The notes under the pieces were generated by a model that was not told the origin of the DNA, searched no databases, and saw only the letters and a list, made by a program, of their open reading frames with translations. Positions 33,461 through 41,682 of a DNA stretch of 53,515 bases are shown here, one piece after another. Position 1 is the first letter of the stretch; every line of letters starts with the position of its first letter. The DNA comes from Saccharofermentans sp. (GTDB lineage: Bacteria; Bacillota; Clostridia; Saccharofermentanales; Saccharofermentanaceae): the NCBI GenBank assembly GCA_024692235.1, contig JAILMW010000003.1, positions 1-53,515 of the forward strand, written 5' to 3'. A program made the translations under genes and the position numbers.

Positions 33461-33883
33461 CTACTGCGCCAATCTCTTTAAGAGGAAATATTTGACCAGC
33501 TTGGGATCGGACGAAGGACGTGTATACTCCACCTCATATCCCAACTTCTTATAGAACTCAAGAGCCTGGAATCCGTAAGTGGTGAGATTGATATTCTCAT
33601 AGCCCCCGCCTTCGAACTCGGATTCGACACGCCGTACAAGCGCAGTCCCTATATCAAGGCCGCGGCACTCGGGCGACACTATCAGGTCACCTATATGGAT
33701 CTCCTTATAATAAGCATGGCCGGTGATCGCTCCAACTATCTTCTGCCCCGACATAGCCGCGAAGCAGAAATCCTTATAGTCACACACCACCGAACGTGAA
33801 GCGGCATAAGTCTCGAACGCTTTCCCTATGAATTCTCCGATCTTATCGGACGAACCGTCTGCCTTTACTATATCTATCGCCAT
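33461..33883 (-). CDS. GNAT-family N-acetyltransferase
   Basis: 140 residues. The acetyl-CoA fold is plain: GAITGHAYYKEIHIGDLIVSPECRGLDIGTALVRRVE gives strand 4 and the pyrophosphate loop (R/Q-G-x-D-I-G-T variant), followed by INLTTYGFQALEFYKKLGYEVE. It transfers acetyl groups to an unknown amine substrate in the cytoplasm. TAAGGAG precedes the ATG. It lies 41 bases after the AraC-type regulator gene on the same strand. Confidence 0.9.
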   Translation of the reverse strand: MAIDIVKADGSSDKIGEFIGKAFETYAASRSVVCDYKDFCFAAMSGQKIVGAITGHAYYKEIHIGDLIVSPECRGLDIGTALVRRVESEFEGGGYENINLTTYGFQALEFYKKLGYEVEYTRPSSDPKLVKYFLLKRLAQ

Positions 33884-33924
33884 ACCGGGTGCTCCTTATA
33901 ACAGAATAATAAGATGATACCACA

Positions 33925-34794
33925 TCAGATCTTCTTCACGGGCACCAGCTCGATGTAGCCTCGCTCGCCTATGGGTTCCAGCTGGATCCTGGGATTCATG
34001 TCGTCCCATGCGTAGCCGATGAATGAGGGATCGTATTTCTTCTCAGCCTCCCAGATCTCGGCGATGGCCGACTCATACTCGGATTCCGGGAAAGGCTCTC
34101 CCCTGAACAGGAGGTATGCAGATGCCGGCAGATCGATAATGTCAAAGTCCTCGGGGATCACGCCGTCATACGAAGCTTCCACCTCTACGCCCTGCACGTA
34201 GATATTGGACGAGGGGCAACGCAGATGCTCCGGCAGCCACAGACATACGGGCTCGCCGCTTATGGATTTAATGGACAGCAGAAGTCCCCACACATCGCAG
34301 CCCACTTCCCTGCAGTAACTCATGTATTCGTCAGCCTTTATGCCTCGCTTTACGATAACTCGGCGCGCGGGCTTTGTGACGACCTGGATAAAAACATTTC
34401 GAGTATCGCTCATAGCAGTCCTCCCTGAAGTATCTTTTATAAGAGTAGGTGTAAAGAGCCAGACAGGAACGGGACTTTGCGAGTACTCCTTGGGGTTGCA
34501 TCCGAATTCGCGGCGAAATGCACGCTGATATCCGTCTACACTGCCAAAGCCCATATCCGTTGCCACTTCCAGTATGGTGCAGGACTCATCGCGAAGGCGA
34601 AGTGCAGACTTAGACAGCTTAAGGCGCCTGACATAAACTGCCGGAGTCAGTCCCGTATGCTTCAGGAATATCTTCCTGGCATACCAGGGCGAGAAACAGG
34701 CTGCCTCTGACAGATCAGCCATATCTATCTCCTCGGTGATATGCCCGGCTATATAGTCCTGCATACGGCGCACCGCCGCTCTTTGTTCGTCCAT
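33925..34794 (-). CDS. AraC-family regulator with GyrI-like effector domain
   Basis: 289 residues. The N-terminal AraC double helix-turn-helix (IDMADLSEAACFSPWYARKIFLKHTGLTPAVYVRRLKLSKSAL read in pieces, then SVDGYQRAFRREFGCNPKEY) is followed by a GyrI/BmrR-like ligand domain (about 125-289, PARRVIVKRG, then FSIxxP-like blocks ending RIQLEPIGERGYIELVPVK). Such proteins (Rob/SoxS-like with effector domains) respond to small hydrophobic molecules and control efflux or detoxification. AAAGGAG before ATG. It is followed by the GNAT gene, a plausible target. Confidence 0.9.
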   Translation of the reverse strand: MDEQRAAVRRMQDYIAGHITEEIDMADLSEAACFSPWYARKIFLKHTGLTPAVYVRRLKLSKSALRLRDESCTILEVATDMGFGSVDGYQRAFRREFGCNPKEYSQSPVPVWLFTPTLIKDTSGRTAMSDTRNVFIQVVTKPARRVIVKRGIKADEYMSYCREVGCDVWGLLLSIKSISGEPVCLWLPEHLRCPSSNIYVQGVEVEASYDGVIPEDFDIIDLPASAYLLFRGEPFPESEYESAIAEIWEAEKKYDPSFIGYAWDDMNPRIQLEPIGERGYIELVPVKKI

Positions 34795-34882
34795 GCCTTT
34801 ACTCCTTTAAGTCAAGGATACTCTATAAGGGCAGCAAGCCTCTCGACTATTTTTGCTCTCTTATCAAGGAACATTATAAGAT

Positions 34883-34916
34883 AAAAACATCCCGAACTCA
34901 CATGGAGTCCGGGATG
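34883..34916 (-). terminator. Terminator of the five-lipoprotein array
   Basis: Minus-strand stem CATCCCG / CGGGATG (34888-34894 with 34910-34916), with inner ACTC/GAGT pairs, then five U. It lies 27 bases past the stop of the last lipoprotein gene. Confidence 0.85.
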
Positions 34917-34942
34917 CGATCGACTGTTGATAGGATCAAGGA

Positions 34943-35827
34943 TCAGAACGACGGAGAGATCTGCTGTCCGTCACTTGCGTAGCAATAGTTGTACGAAGAT
35001 GATCCGGCCTCGGAATACACTCGCGATATAAAGATCAGATGTGAATCCGAGTCCAGGCCGATGCACATATCGGCATTAAGTCTTTCTTCCGAGAAAGATG
35101 CCTGCATCTCATCGTAGGCGTAATACTCGGGATCAGACATAGACTCATAGCGAGGACTCTCGGAATTGAGCTCGCCGTTTATAAATACAGGTATAAATTC
35201 GGGATCGTCGGCATAATTATATCTGCGGTTACAGAATTCACTTAATGCGGTAACGGCCGCATCCCTTATGTCAGTTACTCCGGCTGCCGATGCGATCTCG
35301 CTGTTGCTCAGGCGAGCGCCTGTATTAACATCGATGGTCCATACATAATAATCGTCATCATCCCATTCACCGCACAGTCGGAAGACGATTGTGAGAAGTC
35401 CGTTATCCGTGAGGAACATTGAATACGTCGAACAATACATATGAGGATAGCCGTTGGCCTCATATCCGCTGATCGGCCGCTGCATGATCTCAAGTATCTC
35501 GGCATTGATAGAAGCTGCATCTTCACTGTCTATATTTATATGAGGAACATGGTATGGTCTGTCGGAAGCCATATACTCATAATCCGCATAAAGATCTGTA
35601 ACGTACTCATTCTCAAATACCACCGGCACAGGTGTAGGTGTAGGCGCCGTAGTAGGAGTCGGTGTGGGAGCCTCTGTGGGAACAGGGGTAGGCGTGGGAG
35701 AAGGAGTAGGAGTCGCTTCGGTCGTCGTCTCCTCTGTAGTCGTTGTCGTAGCAGTCTCCCTCTCCTTACGAGTCTTCTCTGTCTCCTCAGGCGTCTTAGC
35801 GCAAGATGCGAGCATTGTTGCCGCCAC
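34943..35827 (-). CDS. Array lipoprotein 1 (DUF3298/RsiV-like body), start codon lost
   Basis: Last gene of the array. By alignment with its paralogues the true start is at 35855-35857, four bases after the upstream stop and behind GGAGGTAAGGTT, but that codon is ATA, not ATG. The residues would be IKKTKILAILVAATMLASC. The next in-frame start is a GTG at 35825-35827 inside the signal peptide, which would remove the basic region and half the hydrophobic core. The given coordinates use this GTG. The body has a Thr/Pro tether and a domain like DUF3298/PdaC (YHVPHINIDSEDAASINAEI and YVWTIDVNTGARLSNSEI). Either weak ATA initiation, a failing gene or a sequence error. Confidence 0.72.
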   Translation of the reverse strand: MAATMLASCAKTPEETEKTRKERETATTTTTEETTTEATPTPSPTPTPVPTEAPTPTPTTAPTPTPVPVVFENEYVTDLYADYEYMASDRPYHVPHINIDSEDAASINAEILEIMQRPISGYEANGYPHMYCSTYSMFLTDNGLLTIVFRLCGEWDDDDYYVWTIDVNTGARLSNSEIASAAGVTDIRDAAVTALSEFCNRRYNYADDPEFIPVFINGELNSESPRYESMSDPEYYAYDEMQASFSEERLNADMCIGLDSDSHLIFISRVYSEAGSSSYNYCYASDGQQISPSF

Positions 35828-35861
35828 GAGGATAGCCAGTATCTTAGTCTTCTTTATAACC

Positions 35862-38009
35862 TTACCTCCACTCGATATTAAGCCTTACCACTTCACCGTT
35901 CCTGATCTCGATGGGATAGAGCAGTCCGTGGCATTCATACCAGCCATTTGAACAAGTCACAGATCCGTTCATGTCATTGCTATAGCTTACATACCACCAG
36001 TAGGAATCAAAGAGCGGATTACCTGTCGGAACCTGATCTTCGTATTCGGGAAGATCTACAAGGATATCAAATGTATCCGTGACCACACAGGAAGATGATA
36101 CGGGCAATTCAACAATGTAGTTATACTCACGGCAGGGATTACCGCTTGAAGACATGAGCATCATGATATCAGGGTTACCGTCATAGTCATCGGAGATCCA
36201 AAGATCCGAGTCATCCAGCCAATATGTACGATGAACCGCACCATTATCATCGGTATATTCGGATATGTGATCTATCGTATTTACCCATTCTACTCCGTTA
36301 CGAATGTATGTTATCTGATCACCCTCTGAAAACGTTTCCATATAGGATCTGTCGAATGTTACTGCATGGCCTGCAACAACATAGATACTTGTACCGTCTT
36401 CCGACATCGCATACATAGATCCGTAGTATATTCCGTCTTCAAGAGAACCAACATATTCGGAGTGATAGTACCATGGATCGCTGACACCCAGGTATGGCAT
36501 TGATCTGATACCTTCGTAAGAACTGAGGGTAACATCCTCGAGAGCGATATCGGACTCGGTCTCCGTGATCTCGCCGTTACGGATAACATAGAAATGCACA
36601 CCGCTGTCAGAAGCAGCTATCAGCATATAGTAATCTCCGGAACGGCCGACGATGGCATAGGAAGATCCCGGGAACTCCGCTTCGATCTCATCTATCTTGC
36701 CCATAAAGATCGCATACTGATCCTCATCGGCATTCATAGGATCTCCTTGGGTCTCCTGAACAGGAACAGGTGTAGGCGTGATCTCTCCCAGCATAACGCG
36801 ATCAGCACCGCAGTATACCTTCATAACGGGACGTACTCCGCAGGTCTCATCGACTGCCCTTCCGTCAGGAAGAAGGGTTCCGCCCTCTGAAGATACATCG
36901 GAAGTACCGTCGACTCCGTCAGTATCTGACATGAGCCAGAATTCTCCCGAAGCAGGGTTATTCGCGAGCATGTATGAATTGGAAGCAAGGTCGTCTTCTG
37001 ACAGAAGATATACATTAGCTTCTTCCTCGGTAGCATAGTAATGTGCTGCCTCTATCCTTGCCTTCTCATCCTCATCGAATGCATCTTCATAGAAGTCGGT
37101 ATTGAGCCAGTTGTTAAGAGTCGCATCATCCCATGAACCGTATTCACCGTCTTCTTCCAGAGGGAGTTCATCGATCACATCCATGGTGACGATCTCGATA
37201 TAGATCCCGGTCTTTGACAATACGATCCAGTCGACGGGTTCACCGTTATAGGTGCCGAATCTGAGGAGCGCACCAGCCGGTATATTTGCGATATCATCTG
37301 AAGGCCATAACCGGTAATTCTCAAAATATCTCTCGCCGTTATGTTCCAGATGTCCCTGATCGTTACCTGCATAGAAATGCATTGCAGGTCTCACTCCGTG
37401 AGCTTCAGTAACCTCTGTCTCATTCTCCAGTACTTCACCTTCCGCGGTGCAGATATCTCCGAGGTCACGAAGATATGCTACGCCCGATCTGAGCCACCAG
37501 TCCTCCGAGGCAGGATACTCCTCTAACAGATCGGAATACCTGCTAAGATCGTCGATACTCGGAAGATATATTACATCATCTTCATGAAGTTCAGGGATTG
37601 TCTCTATATCAGGAATGTCTATTCTCATCCTCTCTTCGGAAGAGAATGCGTTGACATAGAGATCATTCACGAGCCAGTCCCTCAGATCCGACTCTCTCCA
37701 GGATCTGCATTCTTCTTCGGCAAACGGGAGGACATCTATGCAGTCAAGCGCCAGTATCTCACAGGAATTGAATTCCTTGGACACGACGATCCAGTTGATA
37801 GCCTGACCGTTATATGTTCCGAAGGAGAACACCGAACCTACTTCAAGATCCGTATATGTTCCTTCTCCAACATCCATTATCGATACTGAAGGTTCACTTG
37901 ACGTTGTCGTATCGGAAGCGGATGAGGAACTCTCCTCTACAGGCGCTTTGCCGCAGGATGCGAGCATAGTTGCCACCATAAGGAAAGCTATTACTTTTGT
38001 CTTCTTCAT
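35862..38009 (-). CDS. Array lipoprotein 2: two DUF6273 domains plus shared C-terminal domain
   Basis: 715 residues from the ATG at 38009 (MKKTKVIAFLMVATMLASC, Cys19), chosen because it matches the paralogues; an in-frame ATG 14 codons earlier overlaps the upstream gene. Two DUF6273-type domains follow, one at about 45-205 (GTYNGQAINWIVVSKE, WRESDLRDWLVNDLYVNAF) and one at about 230-405 (GTYNGEPVDWIVLSKTG, WDDATLNNWLNTDFYEDAF). From about 430 to the end it is highly similar to array lipoprotein 5, including NPLFDSYWWY and the last residues NGEVVRLNIEWR. So it is a fusion of array bodies. Surface-anchored; function unknown. Confidence 0.85.
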   Translation of the reverse strand: MKKTKVIAFLMVATMLASCGKAPVEESSSSASDTTTSSEPSVSIMDVGEGTYTDLEVGSVFSFGTYNGQAINWIVVSKEFNSCEILALDCIDVLPFAEEECRSWRESDLRDWLVNDLYVNAFSSEERMRIDIPDIETIPELHEDDVIYLPSIDDLSRYSDLLEEYPASEDWWLRSGVAYLRDLGDICTAEGEVLENETEVTEAHGVRPAMHFYAGNDQGHLEHNGERYFENYRLWPSDDIANIPAGALLRFGTYNGEPVDWIVLSKTGIYIEIVTMDVIDELPLEEDGEYGSWDDATLNNWLNTDFYEDAFDEDEKARIEAAHYYATEEEANVYLLSEDDLASNSYMLANNPASGEFWLMSDTDGVDGTSDVSSEGGTLLPDGRAVDETCGVRPVMKVYCGADRVMLGEITPTPVPVQETQGDPMNADEDQYAIFMGKIDEIEAEFPGSSYAIVGRSGDYYMLIAASDSGVHFYVIRNGEITETESDIALEDVTLSSYEGIRSMPYLGVSDPWYYHSEYVGSLEDGIYYGSMYAMSEDGTSIYVVAGHAVTFDRSYMETFSEGDQITYIRNGVEWVNTIDHISEYTDDNGAVHRTYWLDDSDLWISDDYDGNPDIMMLMSSSGNPCREYNYIVELPVSSSCVVTDTFDILVDLPEYEDQVPTGNPLFDSYWWYVSYSNDMNGSVTCSNGWYECHGLLYPIEIRNGEVVRLNIEWR

Positions 38010-38025
38010 AAGTTCATAACCTTTC

Positions 38026-39222
38026 TTAGCCGAGTTCTTCCAGAAGAGCATCCGCCGCTTCGATATTAGCGCGCTCGGTATCAGACATCACGCTGTAGTC
38101 AAACTCTGCTTCAGGGATCACGGGCTCATACCAGGAACAGGATTCGAACCAGAACTGAAGGAGCGGATCTTCGAATATGACTCCGTATGCTGCGAGATAA
38201 GCATTGCGTGATACGTAGGCAGAGAATCGAAGGGATTCATCGACATCGTACTGATCAGCGTATTCCGGCATATCAAAACTGAGTCCTCTGCGGTTGATAT
38301 TTTCGGATATACCTTCGCGGAGCATATCTGACGACACCTCACTGTCCACGCTTCCGTATGTGATGATGTTCCTTGTATTGTGATTATTTACGATGCGATA
38401 AGTGCCGTCACCGTTAGGAGCCATGACAGCTATCGTTCCCGTATTAAAGACTAATCCGCCGCCTGCCTCAGAATTACCGAATACCAGGATGACGGAACCG
38501 TCTTCAAGTTCCCTTCCGGAGATACAGTCATACGCAGGGATACCGCCGTTGGTCATAGGACCGAATACGACATATGTCTCGCCGTTATGACTCTCTGAGA
38601 TACCGAGAGGATTAGAAAGTTCGCTGTTCGAATAACCCGTGAACTCCCTTATCTGAGCATCGGCAACAGAGGAAGGCGTAAGGTATGCGATACCTTCGTC
38701 CTCGGGACCGCCAAAGACATATCCGTCGTACTGAAGCCAGCCTGCATCGATATAAGGGTTACAGTCACGGGGGTCGCTATACGACGTATATAACCAGGCA
38801 GGACGGAAGTTAAGACCATTGCCCGGAATGAGATAGTACGTAGCGTCTCCGATCCTTTCCATCTCCTCCGCAGATTCGGGAAATTCCCAATACCAGTCGG
38901 TATAGAACAGATCCGTAAAGCCCTGAAGCGTATCGTCACTCATCGCATTCAAGGACAGGAAATCATTTTCCGACTCATCATCGAAAGGATCTGCGAATCT
39001 CGCGGTACCGTTCCTGGGGACAGGTGTAGGTGTTGCCGTGGGAACGGGCGTGGGAGTAGCAGTAGGCCTGGGGGTAGGCGTTGCCGCCACGGTCGTCTCA
39101 GAGACTGTAGTCGTCTCTTCAGTTGTTGTTGTCTCTTCTGTCGTCTCCTCTACAGGCGCCTTGCCGCAGGATGCGAGCATAGTCGCTGCCATGAGGATCG
39201 CTAATATCTTTGTCTTCTTCAT
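38026..39222 (-). CDS. Array lipoprotein 3, unique body
   Basis: 398 residues. The signal peptide and first tether (to about residue 39) match array lipoprotein 4 residue for residue, then a Thr/Pro repeat tether (to about 72). The body is unlike the other members: aromatic-rich and acidic with ESHNGETYVVFGPMTN, DGSVILVFGN and GDGTYRIVNNHN. I do not recognise the family. It ends ALLEELG, not the shared EWR, so its stop region does not provide the same ribosome site to the next gene. Start by GGAGGTAAGATC-ATG within the end of the upstream gene. Confidence 0.82.
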   Translation of the reverse strand: MKKTKILAILMAATMLASCGKAPVEETTEETTTTEETTTVSETTVAATPTPRPTATPTPVPTATPTPVPRNGTARFADPFDDESENDFLSLNAMSDDTLQGFTDLFYTDWYWEFPESAEEMERIGDATYYLIPGNGLNFRPAWLYTSYSDPRDCNPYIDAGWLQYDGYVFGGPEDEGIAYLTPSSVADAQIREFTGYSNSELSNPLGISESHNGETYVVFGPMTNGGIPAYDCISGRELEDGSVILVFGNSEAGGGLVFNTGTIAVMAPNGDGTYRIVNNHNTRNIITYGSVDSEVSSDMLREGISENINRRGLSFDMPEYADQYDVDESLRFSAYVSRNAYLAAYGVIFEDPLLQFWFESCSWYEPVIPEAEFDYSVMSDTERANIEAADALLEELG

Positions 39223-39226
39223 GATC

Positions 39227-40339
39227 TTACCTCCACTCGATATTAACCCTTACGATCTCACCATTCCTGACTTCAACGGGGAACAGCAATCCTCCGCACT
39301 GATACCATCCGTTAGAATGGAGAACCGGGTCATACGAGGGATCGTTCTGTGCATACCACCAATAGGAATCCAGGAGAGGATTACCGGTAAGCACCAGATC
39401 TTCGTATCCGGGGAGCTCGACTAAGATATCATATGTATCCGTTACCTCACACGAAGGAGAGACAGGCAATTCAACGACATATCTTTCTTCAAAGTAAGGA
39501 CACGAGTCCTGTTTCAGTACAAAGGTGTCATCGTCCCCGATACCGTCGTAGAGACCCAGAGAACAAGAATCAGACAACTCGACATACATTATCTGTTCTT
39601 CTCCATTCTGATCCGTCTCAGTCCTAATATCGGTAACTGTCAGTTCTCGACCATTCACAGAACATCCGATACTGTCACCCACCTGAAGTGATCCGGCAAA
39701 AGCTCTGTCAAATGTTACAACCTCACTTACATACATGTATAACCTTGTTCCGTCCTCAGACATCGCTATGATACTTCCGACATATGTTCCGTCAGCAAGG
39801 CTGTCAGTATATTCTGCATCTGTACTGGGACTGAAGACATCAGGGATCAGACAAGGGAGTCTGTTTAACTCATCGTATGTAAGAGCATCTTCGGATCTGT
39901 CAGAACCGCTGGAACTTGGCGCCCATGTCTCAACAATTTCTCCGTCAACTACCATATAAGCATCGTGAGTATTGTCGCCGAATACTTCCAATACCCAGTA
40001 ACGATCATCGTCAGTAAATCTTGTAAAAACGTTATATCTGTACTCTCCCGGAGCTGATGCCTCCAGTTCATCGACAAATCCCATTATTATAGGATACTGA
40101 TCTTCTGATGAGCCGATAGGATCGCCTGTTGGATCGGGTGTCGGCGTAGGAGTCGCAGTCGGTCTCGGTGTAGGTGTCAGCGTAGGCATTGGAGTAGGCG
40201 TTGAAGATGTCGTCTCCTCGGCAGTAGTCGTCTCTTCAGTTGTTGTTGTCTCTTCCGTCGTCTCCTCTACGGGCGCCTTGCCGCAGGATGCGAGCATTGT
40301 AGCTGCCATAAGGATCGCTAATATCTTTGTCTTCTTCAT
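39227..40339 (-). CDS. Array lipoprotein 4, shared C-terminal domain
   Basis: 370 residues. Signal peptide with LASC (Cys19) and a Thr/Glu then Thr/Pro tether (20-70). The body is a divergent relative of lipoproteins 2 and 5: DQYPIIMGFVDELEASAPGEY, DGTYVGSIIAMSEDGTRLYMYV, VTFDRAFAGSLQVGDSI, and the ending NPLLDSYWWY ... NGEIVRVNIEWR. The end of the gene (GAG TGG AGG TAA) holds the Shine-Dalgarno of lipoprotein 3, whose ATG is four bases after the stop. Function unknown; outside the membrane. Confidence 0.85.
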   Translation of the reverse strand: MKKTKILAILMAATMLASCGKAPVEETTEETTTTEETTTAEETTSSTPTPMPTLTPTPRPTATPTPTPDPTGDPIGSSEDQYPIIMGFVDELEASAPGEYRYNVFTRFTDDDRYWVLEVFGDNTHDAYMVVDGEIVETWAPSSSGSDRSEDALTYDELNRLPCLIPDVFSPSTDAEYTDSLADGTYVGSIIAMSEDGTRLYMYVSEVVTFDRAFAGSLQVGDSIGCSVNGRELTVTDIRTETDQNGEEQIMYVELSDSCSLGLYDGIGDDDTFVLKQDSCPYFEERYVVELPVSPSCEVTDTYDILVELPGYEDLVLTGNPLLDSYWWYAQNDPSYDPVLHSNGWYQCGGLLFPVEVRNGEIVRVNIEWR

Positions 40340-40343
40340 GAAC

Positions 40344-41435
40344 TTATCTCCACTCTACGTTAAGCCTTACTACTTCGCCGTTCCTTATCTCGATAGGATA
40401 GAGCAGATAACTGCACTCGCGATACCATCCATCCTCAAGGTCATCACGGGATTCGTTAGAAGTAATTACATACCAATATCGCGAATCAAATATCGGATTA
40501 CCCGTAGGTACCATATCGCTCATATCGATGTCGCCATATAGTCTGTCAAAAGTATCCGTCACTTCACACGAAGATGCTATGGGCAATACCACCGTATAGT
40601 TATATTCTCTGCACGGATTATTACTGGCTGACATGAGCATCATAGTATCCGGATCACCTTCATAGTCATCGCTGATCCAGAGCTCCGCGTTATCAAGCCA
40701 ATACGACTCATGCACCACTCCGTCATCATCTGTATATTCAGATATTTCGCTTATCGTGCTGACGCATTCTACTCCGTTGCAGATATATGTGACCTGATCT
40801 CCCTCGGAAAGAGACTCGATATAGGCTCTGTCGAATGTTACCGCATTACCTGCGTACACATAGATGCTCGCGCCGTCTTCTGAGATCGCGATCAACTCTC
40901 CGTAGTATATTCCGTCTTCAAGAAAAGTGACGAATTCACCTCGAGCATAACCCGGTACGAGATAAGGCATAGACACGATACCTTCATAAGAGCTCATCGC
41001 TACACCTTCAAGCTCGATATCAGATTCGGTCTCAACCATCTCATCGTCATCTATAACATAGAAATGAGTATCTTCGTCGGTAGAAGCTATGAGCATCAGA
41101 TAACCGCCGGGGCGGCTCACGATGGCATAAGATGATCCGGGAAACTCTCCTTCGATAGAATCCACCTTATCCTTGATGATCGAATACTGATCCTCGTCAT
41201 CAGTATAACGATCGCCTGCGATTTCTCCGGATGTCGGTTCAGTCGTAGCCTCTGTCGTCGGTTCCGGTGTAGGCGTAGGAGTTACCTCAGTAGTCTCCGC
41301 CGTGGTCTCCTCAGAAGTCGTAGTAGTTGTTGTCTCCCTTTCAGCCTTAGTCTTCTTTGTCGTATCAGGGGACTTAGCGCAAGATGCGAGCATAGAAGCT
41401 GCCATAAGGATAGTCAGTAATTTAATATTCTTCAT
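40344..41435 (-). CDS. Array lipoprotein 5 (first gene of the array)
   Basis: 363 residues. Signal peptide LASC (Cys19), Thr/Glu/Pro tether to about 73, then the body shared with the C-terminal half of lipoprotein 2 (EFPGSSYAIV, HFYVI, LEDGIYYGELIAISEDGASIYV, VTFDRAYIESLSEGDQVTYI, PCREYNYTVVLP, final NGEVVRLNVEWR). AGGAGGG before ATG. As the promoter-proximal gene it is read first; a palindrome upstream may be its operator. The stop region (GAG TGG AGA TAA) supplies the ribosome site for lipoprotein 4. Confidence 0.87.
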   Translation of the reverse strand: MKNIKLLTILMAASMLASCAKSPDTTKKTKAERETTTTTTSEETTAETTEVTPTPTPEPTTEATTEPTSGEIAGDRYTDDEDQYSIIKDKVDSIEGEFPGSSYAIVSRPGGYLMLIASTDEDTHFYVIDDDEMVETESDIELEGVAMSSYEGIVSMPYLVPGYARGEFVTFLEDGIYYGELIAISEDGASIYVYAGNAVTFDRAYIESLSEGDQVTYICNGVECVSTISEISEYTDDDGVVHESYWLDNAELWISDDYEGDPDTMMLMSASNNPCREYNYTVVLPIASSCEVTDTFDRLYGDIDMSDMVPTGNPIFDSRYWYVITSNESRDDLEDGWYRECSYLLYPIEIRNGEVVRLNVEWR

Positions 41436-41461
41436 TAAATATCCCTCCTGTATAAATACAG

Positions 41462-41487
41462 CTTTGATAATACTTTGACTATCAAAG
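41462..41487. promoter_or_regulatory. Inverted repeat CTTTGATA/TATCAAAG upstream of the lipoprotein array
   Basis: Perfect 8-bp arms at 41462-41469 and 41480-41487, with another CTTTGA half inside the spacer (a nested CTTTGA-n3-TCAAAG). It lies 27-52 bases before the first lipoprotein ATG, in the 247-base divergent gap shared with the acyltransferase fusion. It is placed like an operator; no confident -35/-10 pair is visible. Confidence 0.45.
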
Positions 41488-41682
41488 CATATGCTAACAT
41501 ATCAAATCGATTAGATAAATAGCAAAATCCCCTACAAAAATGAAATAAAGGCAGGACAAATTTTACAAGTATGATCGAACACCGTTAAACCCCTGAAAAC
41601 ACTGCATTCTACCAACGGTCGATTGTTTATTTGCGCGGTTACTGATAGGTTTAGAGTAGATAAATGTACGGGGAGGTACCTT

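Noticed and set aside
35581..35780. Repeat-rich stretches in the lipoprotein tethers looked like short tandem repeats or a CRISPR-like pattern.
   Set aside because: They are codon repeats for Thr/Pro/Glu tethers inside good genes; no equal-sized spacers or repeats.
35441..35881. A long plus-strand frame rich in Arg, and similar plus-strand frames opposite the lipoprotein array.
   Set aside because: They mirror the Thr/Pro tether codons of the opposite strand, lack ribosome sites and show no recognisable protein character.
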